A DNA stretch of 64,000 nucleotides from Calliphora vicina (lineage: Eukaryota > Arthropoda > Insecta > Diptera > Calliphoridae). Below are positions 1 to 12,464 of this stretch, piece after piece; the first letter of the stretch is position 1, and each line of letters opens with the position of its first letter. The translations under genes were made by a program, and so were the position numbers. The notes under the pieces were generated by a model, which searched no databases, was not told the origin of the DNA, and worked only from the letters and a program-made list of their open reading frames with translations. Location: NCBI RefSeq assembly GCF_958450345.1, contig NC_088780.1, positions 156,036,726 through 156,100,725 of the forward strand, given 5' to 3'.

Positions 1-2750
1 CTAAGGCTTTTCATGTATTGGGAAATATCGATCCATGATTTCATTTAGCCCCCATACAAATGTTCCCCCGGAATACAGTTTGATCATCTATAAATATGTT
101 AATACAATATTGAACAAATTAGTACTATGAAATTAAACTATAAAGGAAGGCGAAAATCCAGCTGCATTTCTCTCTAGTCTCTAGTAAAAAGGGGTGGGGG
201 TATGTGGTAGGTTTTATTATGAACCCATTTTTCAGAAAAATATATATATATATTATTGTCACATATTTATGGTAGGTATACAAGATTCAGCACAGCAGAA
301 TATAACACTCTTACTTATTTAAGAATATTGTTATCATTACTGAGATTTATCCTTTTTTTTCTAGACAGTTCACACCAAAAAATGTGTATTTAATTTAGAA
401 TTTATTAAATAATAAAAAAATATTATAAACAAAATAAAAAAAAGAAACATCCATGTCTATGCCATTTTGGTCATGAATATAAATGAAACAACAAGGCTGC
501 CTATAAATATTCATGTTCATTAGACCGTCTTCATTTGCTCTGGAAGCAAAAAAAAATCATAATTCAATACATCTATAAGAGTTTTCTGAAGATTTTGTTG
601 TATACTTAATGAAAAATTGTGAACAATAAGCCGTGTTTCAAAAGTGTTACATTTTAATTTTGTGAGTTTGTCAACAAAATTTCGATGAACAACATTAGAA
701 TAAGGAAATGTTGTAAAAAGTTTTCTACATTTAAAAAGTATTTATAAAATAATATTAAATTTAATTATAGTTTAAGCCACCCTAATGTTGAAACACTACA
801 TAGAATTCACTTCATAAACATACATTTTACGATTCGGAATATATGTAAGCAACATAAAATTTTACATAAAAAACGACAATTTTATCGTTTGTCTGTATGT
901 CTATTTGTCTTTGTTTAGTATGAAATATTATCATGTCTACAATATTTTTTTTTTCCTTTTTTTATATATTGCCTGCCTCCAAATTTCATATGACAGATGG
1001 ACAATTTTGTTAAATAAACTAAATTTGTTTGCATTTTTAAACATAAACTTAAACATTAAAGTACTAAATTTAAAATAAAGTGCTTACGTTTCGTTGGTTT
1101 AATAGGTTTCACAATATTCGATGAAAACCAAAAAAAAAAACAATCATTTAATAAACAAATATTAATAAATGTTTATTTATTATTTCAGATCTGTGATGAA
1201 AAAACATTCCAAATAAGAATAGGATATACCAGGCGCACTTTCTGTCTACATAAACTACCTCAAATTACAATTTAAACAAACTTATACCTTTACTTTGCAA
1301 AACTGAAAATTTTACAAATTTTTTATTGAAACACTTTTGTTATAATTTTGTTGCAAAGTGCAGAAGTTAAAATAAAATTAAAATAAATTTTATTGTTTAC
1401 AATTAATTACAAATAAGTTTCTTAAATCTAAATTTAAAATATAAATACAACAGAATTTATTTATTTCAATTACAATTTTAATACATAAATAAAAATACCT
1501 TAATTCAGCAAAAACCCTTTAGAAAGGAAGCATGTTTGCTTACTATCTAAACCAGTTGTTACAAATACCCATACATTCATCTAAATGCAATTGTGACGTC
1601 ACACTTAAAATTACAGCCAAAAAATCACAACTTAAAATTTCTTGTTCTTTCATTTCGGTCTATCAGTCGCCCAGCATTTTTAGCAGGCTGTTTATTTAAA
1701 TTTGTTTCCAAAATTTGTTTTTTTAGAGTCACCCTGTGCTTAAATAAGCATTAACGAAATTGTTCACATACATTTAGGCGCAAAAAACTAGTTTTTAATC
1801 GACCGCCTTAAAGTATGTGAAGGTTATGTTAGTATACAAATTTTATTTTTTTCCTTTTCGTGCTACAGTTTATTCTGTTTGCTTAGTGTTAGTAACTATG
1901 AATTTTAAGCAATTTTATAGAAAAAAAATCTGGGAAATAAAAAAAATTAAATTAAATTCAATAAGGAATAAAAAAATACAAATAAGGAATGGAATTAATT
2001 TCATGTTTATCTTCTATTTATTTATTTTTTTTAAAAAAATAAGTTCGTTTAACTGCTAGTTTCCAATGCAAAAATTAAACAAAATATTGTTTTCTTTTTC
2101 TTATGTTTATCTTGATATATTTAGAGAAATTGAAAGATATTGTTGGCTTATACAATTTTCCAAAAATACTTTCTTAGGAAATTTATAAGCAAGTAATATC
2201 TAACTTCTTAATAGAACTTTCTACTTAAAGTATAAGAAACAACATTTGTGATTCAGTTATAGACCGGATTTACTTTTAATTCCTACATGTAATTGAAAGT
2301 AAAAAGTAAAGAGTATTCTCTAGAGTTTCCAGCGAAAATATCTCAATGTCAGCTTGGATGCCATGGTTAGTTAGATTTAGCTGCAATAAGAAAAAAAATT
2401 AAGATTAAATTTTTGTTTTATTTGCAGCTTTATAAAAAGTAAAAAAAAATAGTTGGTTTTATATTTATACAGTATTACAGTTGTTATGAAAACTAAAATG
2501 TTTGCAAAATTTTAAGCAATAAGTCTTACTAGAATCCTTTTCTAATCACCTTATTATAATTTCCTGAAAATTTAGCAACAAAGCTTTTAACTTTATTTAG
2601 GTAATTTACTTAATGTTTGTTTTATTTTGTTTTTACAAATAATAGTTAAACAAATATGCTTTTCATGGAAAATTCATATTAATAAGAGTATTAGTTAATA
2701 AGGAAATAGAGCTTGTAACTACGAGTATACAGGAAGCTAACGGGAATAAG
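1..2750. other. AT-rich DNA without recognisable gene
   Basis: Strongly AT-rich sequence with homopolymer runs and a short TA microsatellite near 240-255. The only open frames are short, low in complexity and rich in F, K, I, N and Y, as expected by chance. I see no transposon end, RNA gene or conserved protein motif. Confidence 0.6.
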
Positions 2751-3727
2751 TTAACCCATTTCGCTCCAAGATAAAATTTTTATTTATTTTTTCTGGTCAG
2801 AAAAATTTTAGATTTTTCGTTTTTCCAGAAAAGCCAGTTCAAAATTTCAAACAGTAAAGTTTAAACATATGTGATGTCCCGCATTTGCATGTAAATCATG
2901 ATTTTTTTATTTTATTAAACCGTTACATATCGCACTCGTTCAACAATACTGTATTAACTCAAAATTTTAAAATGTTCAGTAGAGGCCAAAAACTGTTTGT
3001 GATTACATTTTAAGAGAATTTTAAAATCCGAATACATCATATTAAGCAAATTCCATTTGAAAATATATTCACATTGTTTTTCTTTAAAATTTTTGCAATT
3101 ATTGGAAAATAAATATATTTTTTGAGTTACTTCTCGATATTTTTTTGTATTATTTTATCAACAAAACAGTATCAACTCAAAATACAACCAAATTTAAATA
3201 AAACAATTTGATTATTTTTAACTTGAATAAAAGCTCAATTCAAAATAATAAATTTTTTTATGAAAATATACCTTTTTGTTGATACAAGGTAGTCACTAAT
3301 TATCACGAAATGGTCTGGTGTGGTTTTCGAGATGAAAGAGTAATCGGAATACGTTGAAATTTTTACAGTAGATAGATATTGATGTTGTTAGTTGATTTCT
3401 TGCAAAAAGTGAATTTTTAAAAATTTTGAGTTAATACAGTATTGATGAACAAGTGCGATATGTTGGCAATAATTCCTCATGTTTTTTATTTTAATTTTAT
3501 TTTTTTTACTATTTTTAAATGTAATATATTTATGTAATTGTAGAAATTTGCAAAGAGGTGGAGGGGGATGGTCACGTCGGGATATAGTTTTTTATTAGCT
3601 AAAAGATGAAACTTAACATTCATACCAAAATTTTTCAGAAATTCCACCTTTTTCACATATAAATTTTTTTTTGAAAAATTTTATTTTTACTGTTCGAAAA
3701 ATCGAACAGCGTAGCGAAATGGGTTAA
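2751..3727. mobile_element. Non-autonomous piggyBac-like element with TTAA target duplication
   Basis: The segment starts TTAACCCATTTCGCT and ends with the exact reverse complement, AGCGAAATGGGTTAA. This gives TTAA on both sides and 11-bp terminal inverted repeats starting CCC. TTAA duplications with CCC-starting ends are typical of the piggyBac superfamily (established knowledge). At 977 bp including the TTAAs, and with no transposase-like frame inside, it can only be a non-autonomous derivative. A small hairpin (TGTTCGAAAAATCGAACA) lies just inside the right end. The superfamily call rests on the ends and TTAA only. Confidence 0.7.
2925..3462. repeat. Internal inverted repeat within the piggyBac-like element
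   Basis: Two arms of about 48 bp (2925-2972 and 3415-3462) are near-perfect reverse complements. Both contain ACTGTATTAACTCAAAATTT or its complement, and both carry ATATCGCAC-type outer ends. They lie symmetrically inside the TTAA-flanked element. The element may therefore be a foldback, or may carry a second nested foldback inserted in it. Confidence 0.7.
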
Positions 3728-3900
3728 ATGCAAACATAATTATTTGTAAAAATAACTCCGCTGCTTGTTCATTTAAAAACTTATACTAGAATGTTTCGTA
3801 AAAAGTTGTGTTTGCTCTATAAAGCTTCTCTTGAACCAGTTCGAAGAATTGAATATTTTAATTGTTGGTATCAAGTTATAATGTTAGACATTATATTCAG
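3728..3900. other. AT-rich spacer
   Basis: Nothing recognisable between two small transposable elements. Confidence 0.5.
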
Positions 3901-4048
3901 AGGCGAGACACTCTGAATTGTCAAACAAAAATTCAACAAATCATATGTCTGACACAACAACAAAATACATTGATTAACTTATATTTTGTTGTTGCAAGAG
4001 TTAGGTTTTTCACAACAGACTTAGGTTTTTGACAATTACGTCTCGTCT
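3901..4048. mobile_element. Small foldback element (MITE-like)
   Basis: The outer ends are imperfect inverted repeats: AGGCGAGACACTCTGAATTG at the left and CAATTACGTCTCGTCT at the right. Inside them is an exact 13-bp stem, CAACAACAAAATA (3955-3967) with TATTTTGTTGTTG (3982-3994). About 148 bp and no coding potential. Superfamily unknown, and no clear target duplication seen. Confidence 0.55.
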
Positions 4049-4669
4049 ATTTTTAATTGTTTTTTTTATTATAAAATTAATTTTTTAAAATTTTCTTTAA
4101 AAATATTGCTACTTCAAATAAAATGTGCAACCTCAAATTTTCAGCATTTTGTTTTTAGACCTTGTTACATTAAAAACTAAAATAATATTTTTCTTTTTTA
4201 CTGTTTTGTTCCCTACATACCGAAATTTTGTTCGATTTATAACTCCCCTGGGTAAACGCAACTATAAACATCATAATACATACGTTTCAGAAACTTCTTG
4301 TTTTTAATGTCAATGTAACATGAAAATATTTCAACTAAAAGTCAAGTACAACAAATAACTTTTATTTTGCCGATTATAAATAACTTTTAACAAAAATTTA
4401 CTGTTGTTTAGCGACATTTTCAGTCTCTAAAAAAAACATTATTATTTGAAGAATGTTCCATTTTTATTTTTTGAAAAATTACAGGGAACACAACATATGC
4501 AAAAACTGTGCGCAAAATAAAAATAATTTAAAAAATTTCTGTACGTGGTTATCAAGATAAGACACATCTGCAGTTATATAAATGTTAATATGACAATTTC
4601 TTTTTTTAAGAAGATGAAACATTGTCAAACATGCCCATTTAATACTGCAGCTGAAAAATACTTTAATAT
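4049..4669. other. AT-rich DNA without recognisable feature
   Basis: Only short chance frames. Nothing else is visible. Confidence 0.5.
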
Positions 4670-4831
4670 ACATATCGTTACCTTAATATAGAAAGGCCCT
4701 AACTCGTGTTTTAAGTCGAGATTTTTTGTCTAAATATGATATATATGAGGACCATTTATCGAAATAAACGAAAATCTGAGCTTACAAAAAAACACGAGTT
4801 AGGGTATTTCTATATTAAGGTAACGATATGT
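4670..4831. mobile_element. 162-bp MITE with 43-bp terminal inverted repeats
   Basis: Arms 4670-4712 and 4789-4831 are near-perfect reverse complements, starting ACATATCGTTACC and containing CTAACTCGTGTTTT. A 76-bp middle separates them. It has no coding potential. The compact size and long terminal inverted repeats are classic for a miniature inverted-repeat element. TA or TACAT-like flanks make the exact target duplication ambiguous. Confidence 0.8.
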
Positions 4832-7368
4832 ACATATCGTCGTAGCACTTACAAAAAGTTCTATGTTTTCTGTTAACATGTTTTTAGGAAAGCAAAGAAA
4901 TCTGTTATTTTCTAAATGAAAGCCATATAAAAGGATACCTTAATCTCTTTGATGTCATTGGAAATTTGTTAAGTACCCCAGGGAGGAAGGAACCGTGCGT
5001 TAATTGGGCCCGCGATTTGTTCCCTTATATAAAAGTGAACGCTCATATTAACAAGGCGATGTTCTAAAAAGGTTTAGTTGACTCTGTGACAGGTCATGCA
5101 ACTAACCCTTAAGGTTTTAAGTATTAAAATAATTGATTATATTTATCACCAGATTTGTTTAAAATTCATTGATATATTAACTTTTTTCCACAATTGGACA
5201 AGAGAAATGAATGAATGACAACTGCTAATATTTTCACATGTAGAATAATTGACACACATTTTTTTTTTATTTTCAAACTGCACATAAAACTTTTTTCTGG
5301 TGCAACGACTATATGTAGTCAAATTTGAATATGAGTTTCTTAATACAACTTCTTTTTAAAAGTTGTGTCAAATTTTTGTAGTTACTAACGCTTTAATGTG
5401 TTTTCTTGTTGCTCATATCTGCAGTGAAAATGTTTTGAAAGAGTCAAAATTTAAAGCATAAAAACTCAAGGAAGATTACTATAAATTTTTTCAGGTAGAT
5501 AACATTTGTTTATAAGGTTTCTGTTCATGATTTGAAACATATGTATATTAGGAGGTTTCTTGTTCTATGGAAACTTTTCCAAGAAACTTTTATTTATTTC
5601 CACGTTTTTTTTTTAATTTAATAATAATGATGTTAAAATAATGAGGGTCCTCATGTAAACGCTTAAATGCCTCGCAAACTGTGCAATCTGTGCATTTTTA
5701 CACTCTCGCAAATAAACTGTCAAAAAATGTATGGAAATTCGTTTGCACAACTCCGATAAGTTTGCGCGACAATTCAGACTCGCAAACTTGAATTTATTGT
5801 GCATTTGATGAATCAGCTGCTTTTGTTTACTTTTATTAATAAGAAATAAAAATCAAATAAAATATAAAAATGTTGTGCATGTGAAAATTTTGTAACTTTG
5901 GAACAGAATGATTGTATTAAATGGCATTGTGTATGAAAACATTAACCAACAGCTAGAATATAAACAAAATCTTGCAAACTCTGTATATCACCGTTTGTTC
6001 CAAAGATTTAACTTTCATTCAACATTTTTAAAATTAAAATTTATACAATTTGAAAAATTTGTTAAGGCGTTTGTTGAATTTATTTTTATTTGACATTTAT
6101 ATCAAATAGAGAGAAATTTAATATATAAACTTGCCCAAAATTGATAAGGTGGGTTCATGAAACACGTCGCGCAAATTTGCACAATTGAACAAATGGGAAA
6201 CTTAAGCGATTAAATGAGTACCCTTAATATTACATATAAGTGACGTATGAATGTTTTTTTAGAAATTAATTAAATATCGCTCATACGTGGTGTATGATAA
6301 AAATGCAATTAATATTGTAAATATTAATACAATCATATTTTAACTTCAAACAAAAATCTTTTAAAATAATACTTCATACAAAATATGTTTTTTTTAAAAT
6401 TATTTTATGCTCTTACTCAATTAAATGTTTGTGTAGACGGCTACAGGTTATCTAATTAACTTTGTATTAAATAATCTTAACCATTAAAATTAAATAATAA
6501 GTTATACTTTTAAATAGGTGTTTAATCAAAAAAAAAAACTGAAACTTCTTAATAATTTTAATGACATTTGCACGTTAATGAATATTAATTCCAGACAGTG
6601 GGTTTTTCTCTTTCAAATTTAATTATAATATTATATCTCGGCCATTTCAAGGTCATCAAACATTGACTACATTTAACATTTATTAATAAAAATGTCTGTT
6701 AACCAAGACGAATAAGTGTTTATTATGAGTGTGTCTCTTTGTGTATTTATGCCAAATCAATGAATTTAAAATTAGAACAAAGGAAATAAAGAATGAATTG
6801 ATAGGACCAACAAAAACTTAATTAGATGATTTAATTTATCATATTTTTTGCTGTTTTTAGATTTTCATACATTTTAAAACGAAAAAAAACAAGAATTTAT
6901 ATGGGTTGATATGTAGACGTTTATGAATGTTAACTGAGTGGTAGATAGTTTGGGGTAATTTGTTTAATAAAGAAATTTCCATCACATCATTATTTCCTTT
7001 ATATTAAAATCATTAAACTTAAGAGAAATGAATTGAAAAAATCCACAATTTGTATTAATTGTTTTATCTATGAACTCAATTTAAAATGGTCTTCGAATTT
7101 TGTGCTGCTTAAAGAAAATTTTAAAGGAAATATTCTTGCAAGGACATCACTACGTGATAAAAGACCAAAAAAAAGACCCGTGTTTCCCAATTTTGCCCAA
7201 ATTCATGCACTTTTTATGGGCCCCCAAAGATTTGGGGCCTCGGTATTATTTTTGAAAAAAAAGTGATAATTTTCTCAGTCTCATATCTTGCAAACAGTAA
7301 GGAATTTTGATTTACTCTATGAGGCAAAGTTTAGCCCTTGTCAGAAAGAACAAAAATTGTGAACATTT
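4832..7368. other. AT-rich DNA with a few less AT-rich repeat fragments
   Basis: There is no gene. About 4975-5110 is less AT-rich and shares motifs (GATGTTCTAAAAAGG, CTGTGACAGGTC) with the foldback at 7.4-8.3 kb, so it is probably a diverged copy of that family. About 5650-5830 contains repeated TCGCAAACT/GTGCAA words and may be a degenerate dispersed repeat. About 7130-7370 is also less AT-rich and borders the foldback, but I could not classify it. Confidence 0.5.
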
Positions 7369-8317
7369 AAAATCAAAAAAACTTCATCTTCAAGATCAAA
7401 ATCGCAAAAAACTTTAACAAATTCTAAATAAATTTTTTAAAGCTGCCTAAAAGTATGCTTTAGTTTTTTCTAACTAACTTATATTGACCTACCTAAACGG
7501 TGTTAAGAATCATTCATATCCCTAGGGGAAAAGGAACTAACACCAAACTTATCACGTGACAGTTCCAAAGTAGTAGGGACCGGTTCCAGTTCTAACACTT
7601 TACATGAAGGGGACCTGTCACTTTAACATGGGGATGTCCTAGGAAAGGGTTAATTGACATCTTTTTGACACTTTGTGACAGGTCTCTGAACTTACCTAAA
7701 TGGACGTATTCAATTTCGGTTAATACAAGACCTGTCTCATATATTGTCACAAGTGAACAAGTCGCTGAACTAACCTAAGCGCACTTATTCAATGTCGGTT
7801 CAACTTTTTTTATAATATTTGGTAAAAAACCGGTAACCTATCACAATGAGCCAAAAAGATGTGATTTCACCACTTTCTAGAGTCTAGAAAGTGGTGAAAT
7901 GATGGCAATGATTGATCTAGAATCTAGACCAACATCATTGCCATATAAAGAGATTGAACATAACACCCACAAAACCCAGTCACAGGACTAATTTTGTGCC
8001 AGTTACCTTTCCTCAGTAGTAACTACACTTTAACACTAGTTAAGTGATATGTCTTGTTTTCACCTATCATAATTCGTTCCTTTTGGTAATAATTTTGTAT
8101 TCACTGGTCACAGGACAAGTGCTCTGAGAACAATTAACACAAATTTCCCGCAGGGATGTTCTAGAAAGTTGTTTATTGAGATCTAAGATACATTTTTGTA
8201 ATTGATTGTTTCCTTGAATTTTGAGCGGACCTGAACAGGGTAAAAATTTAAAAAAAAAAAAATAATTTTTAAAGTTTTTTGCGATTTTGACCTTGAGGAT
8301 GAAGTTTTTTTGATTTT
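7369..8317. mobile_element. Approx. 950-bp foldback element
   Basis: Arms 7369-7416 and 8270-8317 match as reverse complements at about 46 of 48 bases and include AAAACTTCATC and GATCAAAATCGC or their equivalents. The interior is less AT-rich than its surroundings. It holds repeated motifs around GGATGTTCTAGAAAG, seen near 7644 and 8153, and two adjacent palindromes. No protein-like frame is present. It is either a non-autonomous DNA element or an inverted duplication of a dispersed repeat. The true ends may lie outside the arms given here. Confidence 0.6.
7864..7944. repeat. Two adjacent palindromes, each centred on a TCTAGA pair
   Basis: The first is perfect, with 18-bp arms ATTTCACCACTTTCTAGA (7864-7881) and complement (7883-7900) around a single central G. 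The second has arms ATGGCAATGAT (7902-7912) and ATCATTGCCAT (7934-7944) around TCTAGA-A-TCTAGA. Both could form strong hairpins in single-stranded DNA or RNA. They lie near the middle of the surrounding foldback. Confidence 0.85.
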
Positions 8318-8379
8318 ATGAGTCAAATCTCTTTCAGCGGATATATTTCTTTAGGTTCGGGCTAAAACCGAAAAGAATA

Positions 8380-8606
8380 AAGCGGATTAGGGAGCAATTC
8401 GTGGATGCCTATGGCTTCCACAATCACTCCCACTTTCAATCTCTCGTCTGTCAATAGACCAGATGCCCTCAACTGGGCATCCAGAACGTTTGGCATCATC
8501 CGTGCAAGTACGGTCAAAACAAAATTGAATTTGATGGTGCAGAGTTCCCATAGTATTTATCAAGCTTAGCCTTGGTTTAGTGCCCACGAAATTCACTTTT
8601 TTCCAT
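8380..8606 (-). pseudogene. Mariner transposase N-terminal relic
   Basis: Reading the minus strand from an ATG at 8606 gives MEKSEFRGH, a stop, then TKAKLDKYYGNSAPSNS. A second frame gives RTCTDDAKRSGCPVE and a third gives LTDERLKVGVIVEAIGI. In that order these match the N-terminal helix-turn-helix region of mariner-family transposases: the start MEKxEFR, then xAKxxLDKYYGxSAPS, then RTxTxDAxRSGRPxE, then a helix like DxRxKVxxIxxxxGI. At least one stop and two frameshifts separate the pieces, and the catalytic domain is absent. The full protein would be about 340 residues, so this is a dead fragment of roughly 75 codons. The family call comes from motif order; I could not run a search. Confidence 0.65.
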
Positions 8607-9545
8607 TTCCCCAAGTCACACCCTAGTCTGCTATCGAACTAATAACGCAGCTTGTTAAAATTTTGACAGGAGTCAACTGACTGAAACCTGTTGACAGTAG
8701 CAATATTGCTTTTTCAGTTAAGAGGTGGAAAATTCAAAAAGTCAGGGACGTATTGAACCGCCTTCGTTATGTGGCAAAATCAGCAGTATGTTTCCTCTCT
8801 AAACTTGCACTACTCAATTATTACATTAAAATATTATTCAGTTGCTTTAATTAATTGCAAAAATACCATATTGCTGGCTTTTAAATATTAAACAAACGGC
8901 TGTCAGTAACAACCAATCCTATTTATTCGAAATTTCTATAACTTCAACTTGCAAACACATTAACTACCATTAAATTTATTTTATTAAAATAATACTCGCA
9001 TTTTCTGATTTTACTGATGACCTTTAAATGCAAATTCGTTGAACTTTAATATTTCTTTTTAATCAAGTTAAAATTGTATCGATATTAATTACACAATGTT
9101 GCCAACACATTGTTTAAGTTGTTTTTTTTTTTTATTCAATTTCGATTTTGTTTTAAACTGTATCGCTTTTACTGAAAATAAACTGTTATTTGTGCAGCCA
9201 TTCTACTAATATTTCGTCAACAGCTACAACTGGATGTATCCAAGTTTGTCCATCATATCGTTGTAAATATTTTTCCATTTTGCATTTAATGACTATATAT
9301 ATACACGTTCAACTTGACATTGCGCCTGACTGCACAATTATACGATTTAATTGCAAAAATACACAGAAAAAATCATACAAAAATAAACATCGAAACAAAA
9401 ATGGCTTGCTTTTTGGTCTATAAATGTTACAAAATATGTAAAAGCATTCTGTGTGGAAAAAAAATAGATGGCAATAAAAATTAATGATTTGTTTTAGCAA
9501 TTAATCTGGGAAACATTAAAACTACATGGAATTGTTAAAGTTTTT
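8607..9545. other. AT-rich DNA; possible mariner 5' flank at its start
   Basis: About 8607-8760 is less AT-rich and may be the untranslated end of the mariner relic, but no terminal inverted repeat was found. The rest is AT-rich with a run of T near 9122-9133 and only chance frames. Confidence 0.4.
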
Positions 9546-10590
9546 ATACCCTACACCACCATAATGGGGAGGGTGTTATGCGTTTGTGCTGATGTTTGTA
9601 ACGCTCTTAAGGGTTAATTTCCATTTTTGTGCTGTTATTATAAATACTAGACTTTATTTTATATTTTTCTTAAGTTTCATCAAAATCGGCCCAAAATATA
9701 TATAACATTTCGCTATCTTTCCATTAGATATTCCAAATATTGAAAAATTTGACCTTTGACCTTCATGATTTAAGGATTAACGTTTTCCGATTTTAGGAAA
9801 ACTATCAGACTATATTTAAAATTAACTGAACTATAATATTCTGATCAGATTTTACTTAAAATTAATAACAGTAAGGAAATTGGGCTCATTCGCCAAAATA
9901 TGGCCAACAAATTAGTATTTCTCGAAATTCGCTAAATTTATATCGCAGGTACGGAAAAACTGTACGAGGTATTGACATACTTTTTTCACATTTTTATTCC
10001 CTATTATGTTGTAAATAAATCCCCATGTGATGATCAAAAAATTCTGAAATTTGTTTAACAAAATTTTTAAAAATTTTAAATTGCAGTTTTGAAATTACCG
10101 TTAAAAAAAATATATTTTTTTTGTTTATACCTGCGAATAGGTTAACTGTTTACAAGTAAATATGGATATATTTTAAGTAAGAATAAACTTTTTTTTAATA
10201 TTTCTCAAAATATGTTAATTTTGTTCCTACATTTCTTGTTGTAGTGGCCTGAGACACATTAATGGCCTGGCGATATTTTAATAACTTTAACATTTTTTAA
10301 CCAATTTTTGTCTTTTATACCTTATTAGAACGACAATTACGTACACATTTCGATTCTTTTAAATAAAATTGCAAAAGTAATTATTTAATGGCAAAAATTA
10401 AAAAAAAAAAACTGAAAAAATGCATTTTTCCCCTTGTAAATGCACCTCAAAACTAAATCGAAAGTCGGCACGGGTTGCCCTTCTTAGAACAAGCTAAAAA
10501 TTGGTGGTATTTTAGGTCATTACGAAAGTTTTCAGCAAAAAAAAAAATCAAAAAATTTAATTCTAAGGGACACTCTAATGTATATACTTT
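9546..10590. repeat. Degenerate dispersed repeat with TATACCC-type end
   Basis: It begins TATACCCTACACCACC followed by a G-rich stretch (ATGGGGAGGGTG), then TTTCATCAAAATCGGCCC near 9676. The same words, in the same order, occur in the better-preserved element at 24545-25144 (TATACCCTTCACC, then ATCATCAAAATCGGTCC). I infer an old relative of that family. The right boundary is not clear; 10590 is only where recognisable phrases end. Confidence 0.4.
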
Positions 10591-11206
10591 TGTTGGTCTT
10601 CGATGAATATGTGTTACAACAGGAATGGCAAAATCAAAATACCTCCATCCCTTGTGTGTAAAGCATTACAATTAAAGCTCATGAAAACAAAAAGGTTTTT
10701 AATCCCAATTATGCCCATAAAAAAAATAAAGAAAAAAAATTCAACATAAATTTTAAACATTTTATACCTTTACTTTAATCAGATTTAACATTTTTCAATC
10801 TTTGAATTTATTGAAAGAATATCCTACTGATTATAAACATTTGATATATCTTGTCTTTTTGCCTTCAATACAAGATAACAATTTTAAAACACAATCTCAA
10901 AAAAAATTTTAATTAAATTCATTAATTAACATAAACAAGCTAACATGTCAAATCCATTAATTTTTCAGAATTTTCTTCAAAATGGCTTAAACATTTTCAC
11001 TAAAGCGTATAAACAAACATCTGTTGATGGGCTTGTGTTGCATCAAATATATAATAGGGAAGCCCATATTATGCACTTTTACTCCCAAAATCTAAAATTG
11101 TTTTCCCTACTCTAAAAGCCAAATTTTGTAAGTGGGGATTTAATTTATGGAATGGTCCAAAACACTTGTCAAATTGGTTTTATTTGGGATACTGGTCTAA
11201 TAAAAT
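10591..11206. other. AT-rich DNA
   Basis: No gene or clear element end. The last ~150 bases resemble the sequence upstream of 14510 and may belong to the dispersed repeat described next. Confidence 0.4.
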
Positions 11207-11245
11207 AAAAATGGAGAAAGTCGTGAAATATTTGGACCTTATGAT

Positions 11246-12464
11246 TAGGGTTTTTATCCCGGGATCTCCCGGTACAAATTTCTCGGGAATTTTGCCAATT
11301 TTTCAATACCCGATTCCCGGGATTTTTAGTCGGGAATCCCGGGAATTTAATACTGATTTTTTACCAAATAACCATGAAATGTTTTTTTACAGTTTTTTGT
11401 TCATATCTCGGCAATAACAGACCGCTTATTATTAGATATGTATTATTTATATGTGATTTTTGTTTTTGTTCAGAACAAATAAATAAACAAGTTCGTTATT
11501 TTTGTTCAGTTGTTCACTTCTATTCTGTGGTGTTTGACTGAACTAAGTGAATGAACAATTGCTCGCTTAATGTTTTTGCAGTGAACAAAACTAACAGGTC
11601 ATTTGCTTTTGGAAATAGAATTTGGCATATTATAACATGATTTTAATAATAAAGAAAAGAATAAGGAATTATATAAAATTCAACAAACATAAATCCCATT
11701 GAAACGCGTTTTAAATATAAGCTACAGTAATGGCAGACGACCAAAAAGAATAAAGTGAATAAAAAGAACAAAATGATTGAACAAATTCTCATTGTTCATT
11801 TGACTGTATTGTTCAATTGAACTTGTTCGTTCATGAACAACCCAACTCTAGATTTCGTATGAAAATTTAAAAAGAGAATTGATTATTTATAGAATTTATT
11901 TCTTATTGGATCATTCTAATTTCTACAAATTTCTTTTTCAAATCCGTAACAAAATAGCTTCACAAATGTATTAAATTATTAAATTTTTCTTCAATTCAAA
12001 TCTAATACAAAAAGGCTTAAGTCAATTTTTTCAATTAATTTTGTAAATGATAAAAAAAACTGAATCAAGAAAAAAATTTTAACTCAATTTAAATTAACAG
12101 AAACTTAATCATTCAAGGTATGAATAAATTCTGATATTAATTAACTTCAAAATTAATTTAGTTTAAACAAAGTCTTTTGAATGAATCTAAAAAAATAAAT
12201 ATTGGGAATGGATTTATGGAATGAAAGGCTGACATTTTTTAATTACGGATTAAGATTTTAGTGAATTAAGCTCAAATTGTATTAATTAATTCTAAGCTCT
12301 GATATATAACAATTATAACACTAAGTTTTTATACGAAATTTGGCTATACTATTCCCAATTTACAGTATCATTATATTTTTCGGGAATAGCCGGGTACCCG
12401 GGAATGTAGAAAAAAATTTCCCGATTTCCGGGAATCAAAAAAGGTCGGGAAATTAGAAACCCTA
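11246..12464. mobile_element. Non-autonomous hAT-type element with 8-bp target duplication
   Basis: The element starts TAGGGTTTTTATCCCGGGA and ends with TTAGAAACCCTA. The ends are imperfect inverted repeats with subterminal CCCGGGA/TCCCGGG motifs on both sides. It is flanked by a perfect 8-bp duplication CTTATGAT (11238-11245 and 12465-12472). Eight-base duplications and short (T/C)AGGG ends are hallmarks of the hAT superfamily (established knowledge). It is 1,219 bp long with no transposase-like frame. A related repeat at 14.5 kb shows the sequence uninterrupted, supporting a true insertion. Confidence 0.85.
11467..11850. repeat. GTTCA/TGAAC-rich block inside the hAT element
   Basis: Many copies of GAACAA, TTGTTCA and TGAACAA occur, ending with AACTTGTTCGTTCATGAACA and AACCCAACTCT. 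Clusters of this kind occur as subterminal repeats of some insect hAT-like elements. It may be a nested, older insertion, but no matching left end is visible. Confidence 0.4.

Noticed and set aside
1817..2059. 80-codon frame rich in F, I, K and N
   Set aside because: Composition matches the local base bias. No motif or neighbours suggest a gene.
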